Positions 7,314 through 16,868 of a stretch of 64,000 bases of DNA are shown piece by piece. The first letter of the stretch is position 1, and every line of letters starts with the position of its first letter. Under the pieces are notes generated by a model, which was not told the DNA's origin, did no database searches, and saw only the letters and a program-made list of their open reading frames with translations. The position numbers and the translations under genes were made by a program. Source of the stretch: Qipengyuania citrea (GTDB lineage Bacteria > Pseudomonadota > Alphaproteobacteria > Sphingomonadales > Sphingomonadaceae); NCBI RefSeq assembly GCF_009828015.1, contig NZ_WTYG01000002.1, positions 1 through 64,000 on the forward strand. The letters run 5' to 3'.

Positions 7314-8947
7314 TGTACAAATACGACCAATACGACCAAGCGATGGTCGATGCCCGCGTGGAGGAATTCCGCGACCAGGCGCGCCGCCGTCTCGAAGGCA
7401 AGCTGACCGAAGACCAGTTCAAGCCGCTCCGGCTGATGAACGGGCTCTATCTGCAGCTCCACGCCTACATGCTGCGGGTGGCGATCCCCTATGGCACTCT
7501 GAACAGCCAGCAGATGCACGCGCTGGCCGATATCGCGGACAAGTATGATCGCGGTTACGGCCATTTCACCACGCGGCAGAACATCCAGTACAACTGGATC
7601 AAGCTGGAGGATGCCGGCGATATCCTGGCCGATCTGGCCAAGGTCGAAATGCACGCCATCCAGACCAGCGGCAATTGCATCCGCAATATCAGCTCGGATC
7701 ACTTTGCGGGCGCTACTGCGGACGAGGTGGTCGATCCGCGGCCCTATGCCGAGCTGCTGCGCCAGTGGTCGAGCTTCCATCCCGAATTCAGCTATCTGCC
7801 GCGCAAGTTCAAGATCGCGGTGATCGCCAGCGACACCGATCGCGCCGCGATGCGCTTGCACGATATCGGTATCCAGATCGTCGAGAACGATGCGGGTGAA
7901 CTGGGCGCTGCCTTCTACGTCGGCGGCGGCATGGGACGCACGCCGATGATCGCGCCGTGCATCAACCCCTTCGTCCCGCTCGACCGGCTGGTCACCTATG
8001 CCGAGGCGTGCCTGCGGGTCTACAACCGCTATGGCCGCCGCGACAACAAGTACAAGGCGCGGATCAAGATCCTCGTCCACGAGATGGGCGCGGAAGAATA
8101 CACGCGCCAAGTCGAGGCGGAATACGCCCACCTGCTGGAAGAAGGCGTCGAACCGCCCTTCGCCGAGCTCGAACGGATCCGGACCTATTTCGAGGACCCG
8201 CTGTTCGAAGCCGGCGCAGGCGACGAGATCGACCGCAGCGACCCCGATTTCGCCGTCTGGGTCGATCGCAACACGGTCGCGCACAAGGAAACGGGCTATG
8301 TCTCGGCGGTGATCAGCCTCAAGCCGGTGGGCGGCATCCCCGGCGATGCGACTGCCGAACAGATGCGCCTGATGGCCGATCTGGCGAAGGATTACAGCTT
8401 CGACGAACTGCGCGTGATGCACACGCAGAACATCGTGCTGCCGCATGTCCGCAAGGCCGATCTGCACGCGCTGTGGACAGCGCTCGACGAAGCGGGGCTG
8501 GGCAGCCCGAACCTCGATACGGTCGAGGACATCATCGCCTGCCCGGGGCTCGATTACTGCAGCCTCGCCAATGCCCGGTCGATCCCGATCGCGCAGCGCA
8601 TTTCCGAACGCTTCGCCGCCAATGGCAAGACCGGGACGCTGGGCGAACTCAAGCTCAAGATTTCGGGCTGCATCAATGCCTGCGGGCATCACCATGCGGG
8701 CCACATCGGCATCCTCGGTGTCGACCGCAAGGGGGTGGAGAACTACCAGCTCCTGCTCGGCGGCAGCGAGGCGCAGGATGCCAGCCTGGCCAAGATCACC
8801 GGCCCCGGTTTCAGCGAAGACGGCATCGTCGACGCGGTCGAAACCGTGACCACCGTCTTCGAACGCGAACGCCAGGACGGCGAACGCTTTCTCGATACGT
8901 ACCGCCGCATCGGCATGAACCCTTTCAAGGAGGCGCTCTATGGCTGA
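7313..8947 (+). CDS. cysI: siroheme sulfite reductase, hemoprotein subunit
   Basis: Nitrite/sulfite reductase-fold enzyme of 544 residues reducing sulfite to sulfide with six electrons. The [4Fe-4S]-siroheme ligands are visible as Cys410 and Cys416 (CPGLDYC) and Cys453 and Cys457 (CINAC). The siroheme-binding arginines lie in RQNIQYNW and in the repeat-equivalent RVMHTQN region. No flavoprotein partner (cysJ) is present, so electrons presumably come from ferredoxin or another donor. It lies between DUF2849 and DUF934 with overlaps on both sides. Nitrite reduction is the alternative reading, but the cysH neighbour argues for sulfite. Confidence 0.93.
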   Translation: MYKYDQYDQAMVDARVEEFRDQARRRLEGKLTEDQFKPLRLMNGLYLQLHAYMLRVAIPYGTLNSQQMHALADIADKYDRGYGHFTTRQNIQYNWIKLEDAGDILADLAKVEMHAIQTSGNCIRNISSDHFAGATADEVVDPRPYAELLRQWSSFHPEFSYLPRKFKIAVIASDTDRAAMRLHDIGIQIVENDAGELGAAFYVGGGMGRTPMIAPCINPFVPLDRLVTYAEACLRVYNRYGRRDNKYKARIKILVHEMGAEEYTRQVEAEYAHLLEEGVEPPFAELERIRTYFEDPLFEAGAGDEIDRSDPDFAVWVDRNTVAHKETGYVSAVISLKPVGGIPGDATAEQMRLMADLAKDYSFDELRVMHTQNIVLPHVRKADLHALWTALDEAGLGSPNLDTVEDIIACPGLDYCSLANARSIPIAQRISERFAANGKTGTLGELKLKISGCINACGHHHAGHIGILGVDRKGVENYQLLLGGSEAQDASLAKITGPGFSEDGIVDAVETVTTVFERERQDGERFLDTYRRIGMNPFKEALYG

Positions 8948-9365
8948 GACGCTACGCTATCGCGACGACCAACCGGTCGACCATCCCGCCGTGACGGTAG
9001 ACGCTTTCGTCGACCAGTCGAATGCGCAGGCCGTCCGGATCGAACCGGGCGACGACACGCGTGAATTGCTGCCGCATCTTCAGCGGCTGGCGCTGGTCGA
9101 GGTCAACTTCCCCGCATTTGGCGACGGCCGCGGCTACTCCTCGGCGCGGATGCTGCGCGAGGCGGGCTACGAAGGCGAATTGCGCGCGGTGGGCGACGTG
9201 CTCGTCGACCAGTTGGCCTATATGCGCCGCTGCGGCTTCGATGCGTTCGAGCCCGATCAGCAATTCGACATGGACGATGTGAAGGCCGCTTTCGAGCGGT
9301 GGCCCGAAGTGTACCAAAACGCGGCGGACGACCGCACCCCGATCTGGACCAAGCGGCACCCATGA
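8940..9365 (+). CDS. DUF934 protein linked to sulfate assimilation
   Basis: A 141-residue protein of the DUF934 family, recognised by the central block VNFPAFGDGRGYSSARMLRE and the following DVLVDQLAYMRRCGFDAF. The family has no proven activity but is habitually encoded between sulfite reductase and APS/PAPS reductase genes, exactly as here. The gene overlaps cysI by 8 bp and cysH by 4 bp (ATGA), so all three should be made together. Only one cysteine is visible and no metal-binding cluster motif, which argues against a ferredoxin role. Confidence 0.88.
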   Translation: MAETLRYRDDQPVDHPAVTVDAFVDQSNAQAVRIEPGDDTRELLPHLQRLALVEVNFPAFGDGRGYSSARMLREAGYEGELRAVGDVLVDQLAYMRRCGFDAFEPDQQFDMDDVKAAFERWPEVYQNAADDRTPIWTKRHP

Positions 9366-10117
9366 ACCGTCTGCGCGCCATCGACCGGATCGACGTGGGT
9401 CCCCGTTTTACCGAGCAGGATGCGATTCGTCTCAACCGCATGTTCCGCGGGACCGAGACCGAGGAATGGTTGCGTGCGGTGATCGAGGGGAACCTGGTCG
9501 GCGATACCGCCGTGGTGTCGAGCTTCGGGGCCGAGAGCGCGGTGCTGCTCCATCTGATCGCGCAGGTCGATTCGACCGTGCCCGTGCTGTTCCTCGATAC
9601 CGGCAAGCATTTCCCCGAAACGCTCGCCTACCGTGACGAGCTGACCGAGCGGCTCGGGCTCAACCGCGTCGATCTCTATCCCGAGATCGCGGATCTGCAG
9701 ACGCGCGACGATACCGGGCTGCGCTGGTCGTACGATCCCGATGGCTGCTGCGAACTGCGCAAGGTCAAGCCGCTGGAAAAGGCGCTCGCCAATTTCGATG
9801 CCAGCTTCACCGGACGCAAGGCGTTCCAGTCGGCGACGCGCGCCAATCTGCCGCGCTTCGAAGTGGATTCGGCCGATGTGCAGGGCCGGCTCAAGATCAA
9901 CCCGCTGATCGACTGGTCGGCAGAGGACATCGCGGCCTATTTCGAGACGCATGACCTGCCGCGCCATCCGCTGGTCGATCGCGGCTTTCCCAGCATCGGC
10001 TGCTCGCCGTGCACGCGCCAGGTCGGCGAGGGCGAAGACCCGCGCGCAGGTCGCTGGTCGGGCTGGGACAAGGTCGAATGCGGGATCCACAAGCCGGGCG
10101 AGGAACCCTTCCTCTGA
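9362..10117 (+). CDS. cysH: phosphoadenylyl/adenylyl-sulfate reductase, Fe-S type
   Basis: Reduces activated sulfate (APS or PAPS) to sulfite with thioredoxin. 251 residues from ATG 9362. Cys129-Cys130 (CCELRK) and Cys214/Cys217 (CSPC) form the [4Fe-4S] site of the assimilatory APS-reductase type, and Cys240 in ECGIH is the catalytic C-terminal cysteine that forms the S-sulfo intermediate. The nucleotide-binding PP-loop is SSFGAESAVLLHL near residue 40. The iron-sulfur motif suggests APS as substrate, an inference from the family. It is the last gene of the operon, followed by a convergent tRNA gene. Confidence 0.95.
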   Translation: MNRLRAIDRIDVGPRFTEQDAIRLNRMFRGTETEEWLRAVIEGNLVGDTAVVSSFGAESAVLLHLIAQVDSTVPVLFLDTGKHFPETLAYRDELTERLGLNRVDLYPEIADLQTRDDTGLRWSYDPDGCCELRKVKPLEKALANFDASFTGRKAFQSATRANLPRFEVDSADVQGRLKINPLIDWSAEDIAAYFETHDLPRHPLVDRGFPSIGCSPCTRQVGEGEDPRAGRWSGWDKVECGIHKPGEEPFL

Positions 10118-10132
10118 TCCGGTGGGCGGTGC

Positions 10133-10208
10133 TGGTGCCGGCTGGAGGATTCGAACCCCCGGCCTGATGATTACAAATCAACTGCTCTACCAACTGAGCT
10201 AAGCCGGC
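10133..10208 (-). tRNA. tRNA-Thr (anticodon UGU)
   Basis: Reads on the minus strand as a 76-nt cloverleaf. Acceptor GCCGGCT pairs with AGCCGGC, followed by discriminator A and an encoded CCA. The D-arm (GCTC...GAGC) and T-arm (GGGGG-TTCGAAT-CCTCC with one G-U) are normal. The anticodon loop TTTGTAA places UGU at 34-36. The anticodon stem (GTTGA/TCATC) has an apparent U-U mismatch at position 28-42. It is convergent with cysH and upstream of the epimerase gene. Confidence 0.96.
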
Positions 10209-10257
10209 GCCCGCAAAGCGCGCCCTTTCGAGCAATCGCGCGCAAATGTCCAGAGCT

Positions 10258-11169
10258 TCAGAGCCAGCCGTTGTCGCGATACCACCGCGCTGTCGCGGCG
10301 AGGCCTTCTTCACCGCTTACGCTGGGTGACCAGACGGCTTCGGGCACTTTCATCGCCGACCGCGCGACCCAGTTGGGATGCGTCATATATCCCACCCTGT
10401 CTGCGGTAAGCCGGGCCTTGTCGCCGCGCACCATCCGGTCGACTTTCGCTGCCGCATCCAGCACGCTGCGGGGCAGGTGCGGCGCGAAGACCGGCCGCCC
10501 CACCGCCTTGCCGATCGCGCGCGCCAATTCCTTGTGCGACCAGCCGCCTTCGCGCGCATCGTCGGGTTCGAAAACGCGGCGGCGCACCAGCGCGGGCGGG
10601 GCATCGACCAGCGCCAGCAGCAACCGCGCCAGATCGGTGACATGGATGATCGAACTCGCGCCGCCGGGCGGCAGCGGGACAAAGCCGAACCGTGCGCTGC
10701 GGAACATCTCGAAATAATCGACGTCGCGCGGACCGTAGACGCCCGGCGGGCGCACGTTCGTCCAGTCAAGCCCGCTGGCCTCGACCAGCTTTTCCGCTCG
10801 CGCTTTCGAGGCGCCATAGGCCGACAGTCCGGGCTCGCGCGCCGAGAGCGAGGAAACGAAGACGAACCGCTTGGCGCGGCTGTGCCTGGCAGCGGCGATC
10901 AGTCTTGCGGTGCCGTCGACATTGGCCTCCTCGAACGCCGCGGGATCGGGCGCATTGGTCAGCCCCGCCACGTGGACGATCGCATCGCAAGGCTCGCACA
11001 ATGCAGCCAGTGCGGCGGTATCGGACAAATCGCCAGCAACCCATTCGACATTGGCGCGCGGGGCCTGGGCGCGGCGGGTCAACGCGCGCACGGTCTCGTC
11101 AGACTGCGCCGCCTGGTCGAGCACGGCCTGGCCGACGAAGCCGGTGGCACCGGTCAGCGCGATCGTCAC
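10258..11169 (-). CDS. NAD(P)-dependent epimerase/dehydratase family protein
   Basis: Extended short-chain dehydrogenase of 303 residues. The Rossmann motif TGATGFVG lies near residue 7, the NNA-equivalent HVAGLTN near 65, the catalytic serine in VSSLSAREPG and the YGASK catalytic pair near 120. Substrate is unknown; the family includes sugar epimerases, dihydroflavonol-type reductases and NDUFA9-like proteins, and the compact C-terminus fits the last two. GTG 11169 is chosen because it starts just before the dinucleotide-binding strand and its GTGA overlaps the proB stop, giving translational coupling to proline biosynthesis, though no functional link is known. Confidence 0.85.
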   Translation of the reverse strand: MTIALTGATGFVGQAVLDQAAQSDETVRALTRRAQAPRANVEWVAGDLSDTAALAALCEPCDAIVHVAGLTNAPDPAAFEEANVDGTARLIAAARHSRAKRFVFVSSLSAREPGLSAYGASKARAEKLVEASGLDWTNVRPPGVYGPRDVDYFEMFRSARFGFVPLPPGGASSIIHVTDLARLLLALVDAPPALVRRRVFEPDDAREGGWSHKELARAIGKAVGRPVFAPHLPRSVLDAAAKVDRMVRGDKARLTADRVGYMTHPNWVARSAMKVPEAVWSPSVSGEEGLAATARWYRDNGWL

Positions 11170-12284
11170 AGGCGCACCATGTGATCGCGGTGGACGACGG
11201 CGGCGCGCGGGGCATAGCCGAGCGTGCGTGCCTGCTGGTCTTCCCGCAGCCCCATGATCGCGCGGCATTCGGCAGCGGCATATTCGACCAGTCCCTGGCC
11301 AAGCCGTTCGCCTCCGGGGCCGTACACTGCGACGAGATCGCCGCGGACGAAATCTCCCTGCACCGCGGTAACGCCAGCGGCCAGGACGCTTGCTCCGTTA
11401 TCGAGCGCGGCCATGCACCCCTGATCGACCGTCACGCTGCCTGCCGGGGCCAGCCGTCCGCCGAGCCAGGCCTTGCGCGCGGACGCGCCCGACTGCGGCA
11501 CGAACACGGTGCCGCTGTCCTGCGCCAACGCGGCCGCGAAGGGTGCGGGCCGGGTGCCGTTGATGATCGCCAGCGCGATGCCCGCGCGTTCCGCGATGCG
11601 TGCGGCCTGCAATTTGGCGCGCATGCCACCCGAACCTAGGCCCGAGCCGGAATCGGCAGTGGCCATTGCCATGATCTCGGGCGAAACCCCGTCCACGCGC
11701 GCGATCCGCCGCGCGCCGGGCTCACGCGGATCACGGTCGAACAACCCGTCGACGTCGGACAGCAGCAGCACCGCGTCCGCGCCCGCCGCTTGCGCGATGC
11801 GCGCGGCCAGCCGGTCATTGTCGCCGAAGCGGATTTCCTCGGTCGCCACGCTGTCGTTCTCGTTCACCACCGGTACCGCGCCCGCGGCCAGCAGGCGTCC
11901 GAGCGTGGCGGAAACATTGAGATAGCGGCGCCGGTCCTCGAGATCGCCGAGCGTGACGAGCATTTGCGCGGCAGTGATATCCTGTGCGCCGAGCGCATCG
12001 GACCACAGGCGGGCGAGTTCCACCTGCCCGACCGATGCCGCGGCCTGCGCGTCGGCGAGGCTGCCGCGGCCGCCGTGAGGCAGGCCGAGCCGGGCGGCGC
12101 CCAGCGCGATCGCCCCCGATGAAACGAGCAGGACTTCGCAAGTCTGCCGCAACTCGGCGATTTCCGCCGCAAGCGAGGCAAGCCATGCGGTCCGCGCGCG
12201 TCCCTTGTCGACCAGCAGGGCAGAGCCGACCTTGATGACAAGGCGGCGCGCCTGGCGCAGGTCGGAAAGGGCGGCGATGTCCAT
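11166..12284 (-). CDS. proB: glutamate 5-kinase
   Basis: Phosphorylates glutamate to gamma-glutamyl phosphate, the first committed step of proline synthesis. 372 residues: an amino acid kinase domain (about 1-265; ATP-loop motif VIKVGSALL, substrate motif VVNENDSV, nucleotide motif LLLSDVDGLF, GSGGMRAKLQAA) and a C-terminal PUA domain (about 280-372, VDQGCMAALDNGASVL). The family is usually feedback inhibited by proline. Its stop overlaps the start of the downstream epimerase-like gene. A short perfect hairpin (ACCGTG/CACGGT, 12345-12360) sits between it and obgE but has no T-run, so a terminator call is not justified. Confidence 0.95.
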   Translation of the reverse strand: MDIAALSDLRQARRLVIKVGSALLVDKGRARTAWLASLAAEIAELRQTCEVLLVSSGAIALGAARLGLPHGGRGSLADAQAAASVGQVELARLWSDALGAQDITAAQMLVTLGDLEDRRRYLNVSATLGRLLAAGAVPVVNENDSVATEEIRFGDNDRLAARIAQAAGADAVLLLSDVDGLFDRDPREPGARRIARVDGVSPEIMAMATADSGSGLGSGGMRAKLQAARIAERAGIALAIINGTRPAPFAAALAQDSGTVFVPQSGASARKAWLGGRLAPAGSVTVDQGCMAALDNGASVLAAGVTAVQGDFVRGDLVAVYGPGGERLGQGLVEYAAAECRAIMGLREDQQARTLGYAPRAAVVHRDHMVRL

Positions 12285-12359
12285 CAGCAGGGGACTAGCG
12301 GCTGCGGGCGGCGCGCGGAAGCCGTCTTGCCTTGCCGCGCTGTTACCGTGCCTTCACGG

Positions 12360-13469
<1,110 letters not shown>

Positions 13470-13479
13470 TTATGGCGTA

Positions 13480-14748
13480 TCAGTCGACGAAATCGTCCAC
13501 CCGCTCGACGATGATCGCGGGGGCCATCCCGCCCGCAGCGCACATGGTGACAAGGCCGTAACGCTTGTTCTGGCGTTCGAGTTCGTCGACCATCGTACCG
13601 ATGAGGATCGACCCGGTGGCACCGATCGGGTGGCCCAGCGCGATCGAGCCGCCGTTGACGTTGACCTTGTCCCAGTCGAGCCCGAGATCCTTGACGAATT
13701 TCGCGGCGACGACGGCGAAAGCCTCGTTGATTTCGAACAGGTCGATATCGTCGGTGGTAAGTCCGGCCTTGGCGAGCACCTTTTTCGCCGCGGGTACGGG
13801 GGCATTCAGCATCAGCGTCGGATCATCGCCCATATTGGCCGTCGCAACGATGCGCGCCCGGGGCTTGAGCCCGTGATTCTGCGCATAGTCCTTGCTGGCG
13901 ACCAGCACCGCGGCGGCGCCATCGACCACGCCCGAGCTGTTGCCAGCGTGGTGGAAGTGCTTGATTTCGACATCGGGGTACTTTGCATTCACCAGCCCGG
14001 CGAAGGTGGTGCCGCTCTTGTCGAGCGGGACATTGGCAATCTTGGCAAAGGCGGGTTCGAGTTCGGCCAGGCCTTCGCGCGTGGTCTGCGGGCGCGGATA
14101 TTCCTCCTTGTCGAGCACGACATTGCCCTCGTCGTCCTTCACCGGGACGACCGACTTGTCGAAACGGCCTTCCGCGATCGCCTTGGCGGCGCGCTGCTGG
14201 CTGCGATAGCCGACTTCGTCGAGCTCCTCGCGGGTGAAGCCTTCGATCGTGGCAATCGCGTCGCCGCAGACGCCCTGGTGGCTCTGCGGGTGCGAGCGCA
14301 TCAGGCGCTCGTTATGGCTGCCCATCATCGGCGGCTTGAGCCCGGCGGCCATCTTGTCCTTGGTCATCTGAGCGGTGAGGCTCATCATTTCGGTGCCGCC
14401 GGCGACGACGCAGTCTTCCATCCCGCTCATCACCTGGGCCGCCGCCAGCGCCACGCTGGTGATGCCGCCGCCGCAGAACCGGTCGAGCGTGGTGCCGCTG
14501 GACGTCACGTCATAGCCTGCATCGAGCGCGGCCATGCGGCCCAGGTCGCCCGCCTGCATGCCGTCCTGCGTGCTGACCGACCAGATCACGTCGTCGACCG
14601 TCGAGGTATCGAGATCGTTGCGATCCTTGATCGCGGTGAGACAGGTTGCCGCGAGGTGCTGCGGGTGCATGTGCGCGAGCGCGCCCTTGCCCTGCTTGCC
14701 GATCCCGCGCGGGGTGCGGACAGCGTCGATGATATAGGCTTCGGCCAT
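13480..14748 (-). CDS. acetyl-CoA C-acyltransferase (thiolase)
   Basis: Thiolase of 422 residues, cleaving 3-ketoacyl-CoA to acetyl-CoA and a shortened acyl-CoA (or the reverse condensation). The nucleophilic Cys92 lies in DRFCGGGIT, the second set in NEAFAV, GGSIALGHPIGATGS (active-site His) and the C-terminal MCAAGGMAPA cysteine. The MRSHPQSHQGVCGDAIA insertion and long substrate loop fit the FadA/FadI-like long-chain group rather than a biosynthetic acetoacetyl-CoA thiolase, though this is not certain. ATG 14748 is divergent from an enoyl-CoA hydratase gene, sharing a 118-bp intergenic region containing a perfect palindrome. Confidence 0.92.
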   Translation of the reverse strand: MAEAYIIDAVRTPRGIGKQGKGALAHMHPQHLAATCLTAIKDRNDLDTSTVDDVIWSVSTQDGMQAGDLGRMAALDAGYDVTSSGTTLDRFCGGGITSVALAAAQVMSGMEDCVVAGGTEMMSLTAQMTKDKMAAGLKPPMMGSHNERLMRSHPQSHQGVCGDAIATIEGFTREELDEVGYRSQQRAAKAIAEGRFDKSVVPVKDDEGNVVLDKEEYPRPQTTREGLAELEPAFAKIANVPLDKSGTTFAGLVNAKYPDVEIKHFHHAGNSSGVVDGAAAVLVASKDYAQNHGLKPRARIVATANMGDDPTLMLNAPVPAAKKVLAKAGLTTDDIDLFEINEAFAVVAAKFVKDLGLDWDKVNVNGGSIALGHPIGATGSILIGTMVDELERQNKRYGLVTMCAAGGMAPAIIVERVDDFVD

Positions 14749-14797
14749 GGCTTCTGAACTCCTCTCGTTTTGTCTTTTTATGCGGCGAATGCCGGTT

Positions 14798-14815
14798 GAC
14801 GTTTGCGTAAACGTC
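14798..14815. promoter_or_regulatory. perfect palindrome, candidate operator of divergent beta-oxidation genes
   Basis: The sequence gacgttt-gcgt-aaacgtc is an exact 7-4-7 inverted repeat in the 118-bp region between the divergent thiolase and enoyl-CoA hydratase genes, about 50 bp from each start. Size, symmetry and position fit an operator for a TetR- or MerR-type repressor. The ACGTxxACGT flavour resembles operators described for LiuR-type regulators of branched-chain acyl-CoA catabolism, which is a family analogy, not proof. No regulator gene is adjacent. Confidence 0.6.
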
Positions 14816-14866
14816 GCGCAGCAAGGGCGCAAGACAAGTTTCGATTTGAAATGGGAGAGAGCGGCT

Positions 14867-15628
14867 ATGTCCGAGGAAGTTCTGACGAGCGAAGAAGACG
14901 GCATCCTCGTCGTCACCATCAACCGGCCCGATGCCAAAAACGCGATGACCAAGGCCGCGGCCGAGGGGATCGCCGCGGCGATGGACCGCCTCGACAGCGA
15001 TGACAATCTGCGCGTCGGCATCCTGACCGGCGCGGGCGGGACCTTCTGTTCGGGCATGGATCTCAAGGGCTTCCTGCGCGGCGAATCGCCCAGCGTCGAA
15101 GGGCGCGGCTTCGGCGGCGTGGTGCAGCAGCCGCCCGAAAAACCGCTGATTGCCGCAGTCGAAGGCTATGCGCTGGCGGGCGGGCTCGAACTGATGATCG
15201 CCTGTGATCTGGTGGTCGCCAGCGCCGCGGCCAAGTTCGGCATCCCCGAAGTGAAGCGCGGTCTTGTCGCCGCAGCCGGCGGCGTGATGATGCTGCCCGA
15301 CCAGATCCCCGAACGGATCGCGATGGAACTGGCGCTGACCGGCGATTTCATCGATGCGCCGCGCGCCTATGAGCTGGGCCTCATCAACCGCGTGACCGAT
15401 GGCGATGCGCTGGCCGGGGCCAAGGAACTCGCCGCGCGGATCGTCGCCAATGGCCCGCTGGCGGTGAAGGTGTCGAAGCAGGTTATCAAGCAATCGCGCG
15501 GCTGGCCGATGGACGAACGCTACAAGCGCCAGACCCAGCTTATCGCTCCCGTCTTCGTGTCCGAAGACGCCCGTGAAGGCGCCGCCGCCTTCGCCGAGAA
15601 ACGCGCGCCGAACTGGAAGGGCAAGTAA
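14867..15628 (+). CDS. enoyl-CoA hydratase/isomerase (crotonase family)
   Basis: Crotonase-fold enzyme of 253 residues acting in acyl-CoA degradation, probably hydrating a trans-2-enoyl-CoA. Oxyanion-hole segments are AGGTFCSGMDLKGF (about 52-65) and YALAGGLELMIACD (about 100-113), with the glutamate of FGIPEVKRGL as a likely catalytic residue. Crotonases catalyse varied reactions, so the substrate is open. ATG 14867 is preceded by a GGGAGAG Shine-Dalgarno stretch; the frame upstream to 14747 lacks one. It is followed after 43 bp by an acyl-CoA dehydrogenase and is divergent from a thiolase, so the three form a beta-oxidation set. Confidence 0.9.
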   Translation: MSEEVLTSEEDGILVVTINRPDAKNAMTKAAAEGIAAAMDRLDSDDNLRVGILTGAGGTFCSGMDLKGFLRGESPSVEGRGFGGVVQQPPEKPLIAAVEGYALAGGLELMIACDLVVASAAAKFGIPEVKRGLVAAAGGVMMLPDQIPERIAMELALTGDFIDAPRAYELGLINRVTDGDALAGAKELAARIVANGPLAVKVSKQVIKQSRGWPMDERYKRQTQLIAPVFVSEDAREGAAAFAEKRAPNWKGK

Positions 15629-15671
15629 GACCCTTCGGCGCGTCACAAGAACATTCGAGAGGATCCGAGAG

Positions 15672-16835
15672 ATGCCAGCAATCAACGTACCCCAGCCCGA
15701 GTTCATGGAAGACGAGGAGATCTCGATCTTCGCCGATGCCGTGGGCAAGTTCTACCAGCAGCACGCGCCCGAAAAGCGCGTGCTCAAATGGCGCGAGGAC
15801 GGCCAGGTCGAACGCGAGTTCTGGAACGAGGCGGGCGAAGCCGGCCTGCTGGGCGTCTCCGTGCCCGAGGAATACGGCGGCCACGGCGGCGATTTCCGGC
15901 ATGACATGGTGGTGATCGACCAGCAGGCGAAGCACGGCGTCGAGGGCTTCGCCGCCAGCCTGCACAACACGGTCATCCTGCCCTATCTGGTGCGTCACGG
16001 GACCGAGGAGCAGAAGAAGAAGTACCTGCCCAAGCTCGTCACGGGCGAACTGGTCAGCGCCATTGCCATGACCGAACCGGGGGTCGGATCGGACTTGCAG
16101 AGCATCACCACCACTGCGCTCAAGGACGGCAACGGTTACCGCATCAACGGGGCCAAGACCTATATCTCGAACGGCCAAACGGCGGACTTCATCATCGTCG
16201 TCGCCAAGACCGATCCGAACGAGCGCGCCAAGGGCATCTCGCTGATGCTGCTCGAGACCGAGGGCGCCGAAGGCTTCCAGCGCGGCAAGAAGCTCGACAA
16301 GGTCGGGATGGACGCGGCGGATACCTCCGAACTCTTCTTCGACGATGTCTTCGTGCCGGCAGAGAACGTGCTCGGCGGCGAGGAAGGCAAGGGCTTCTAC
16401 CAGCTGATGGGGGAGCTACCGCAGGAACGGCTGATCATCGCCATGGGCGCGATGACCGGGATCGAGAAGGCGCTCGAAGTCACCATGGACTTCGTCAAGA
16501 ACCGCAAGGCGTTCGGCCAGACGATCTGGGACTTCCAGAACACGCAGTTCGTGCTCGCCGACCTCAACGCGCGCGGCACTGCGGCGCGGGTGTTCGTCAA
16601 CGATTGCATCGCCAAGCACCTCAAGGGCGAACTCGACGTGCCGACCGCGTGCATGGCCAAGTACATGGTCACCGAACTGCAGGGCGAAGTGGTCGACAAG
16701 TGCCTGCAGTTCCACGGCGGCGCGGGCTTCATCAACGATTACCCGATCGCGCGCATGTTCCGCGACAGCCGCATCACGCGGATCTTCGGCGGATCGAACG
16801 AAGTCATGAAGATGGTCATCGCCCGTTCGATGTGA
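15672..16835 (+). CDS. acyl-CoA dehydrogenase
   Basis: FAD enzyme of 387 residues oxidising an acyl-CoA to the 2-enoyl-CoA. N-terminal helical domain 1-125, beta domain with the FAD-contacting AIAMTEPGVGSD and TYISNG segments, and a C-terminal helical domain ending FGGSNEVMKMVIARSM. The glutamate in PQERLIIA sits where the long-chain and isovaleryl-type dehydrogenases carry their catalytic base, since the usual late Glu is replaced in FGGSNE. ATG 15672 has a GAGGATCCGAGAG ribosome-binding stretch. It is cotranscribed with the upstream hydratase, and electrons should pass to ETF encoded elsewhere. Confidence 0.92.
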   Translation: MPAINVPQPEFMEDEEISIFADAVGKFYQQHAPEKRVLKWREDGQVEREFWNEAGEAGLLGVSVPEEYGGHGGDFRHDMVVIDQQAKHGVEGFAASLHNTVILPYLVRHGTEEQKKKYLPKLVTGELVSAIAMTEPGVGSDLQSITTTALKDGNGYRINGAKTYISNGQTADFIIVVAKTDPNERAKGISLMLLETEGAEGFQRGKKLDKVGMDAADTSELFFDDVFVPAENVLGGEEGKGFYQLMGELPQERLIIAMGAMTGIEKALEVTMDFVKNRKAFGQTIWDFQNTQFVLADLNARGTAARVFVNDCIAKHLKGELDVPTACMAKYMVTELQGEVVDKCLQFHGGAGFINDYPIARMFRDSRITRIFGGSNEVMKMVIARSM

Positions 16836-16868
16836 CCGCATCCTCCGGCGCGGCGGAGACCGGCTGCT

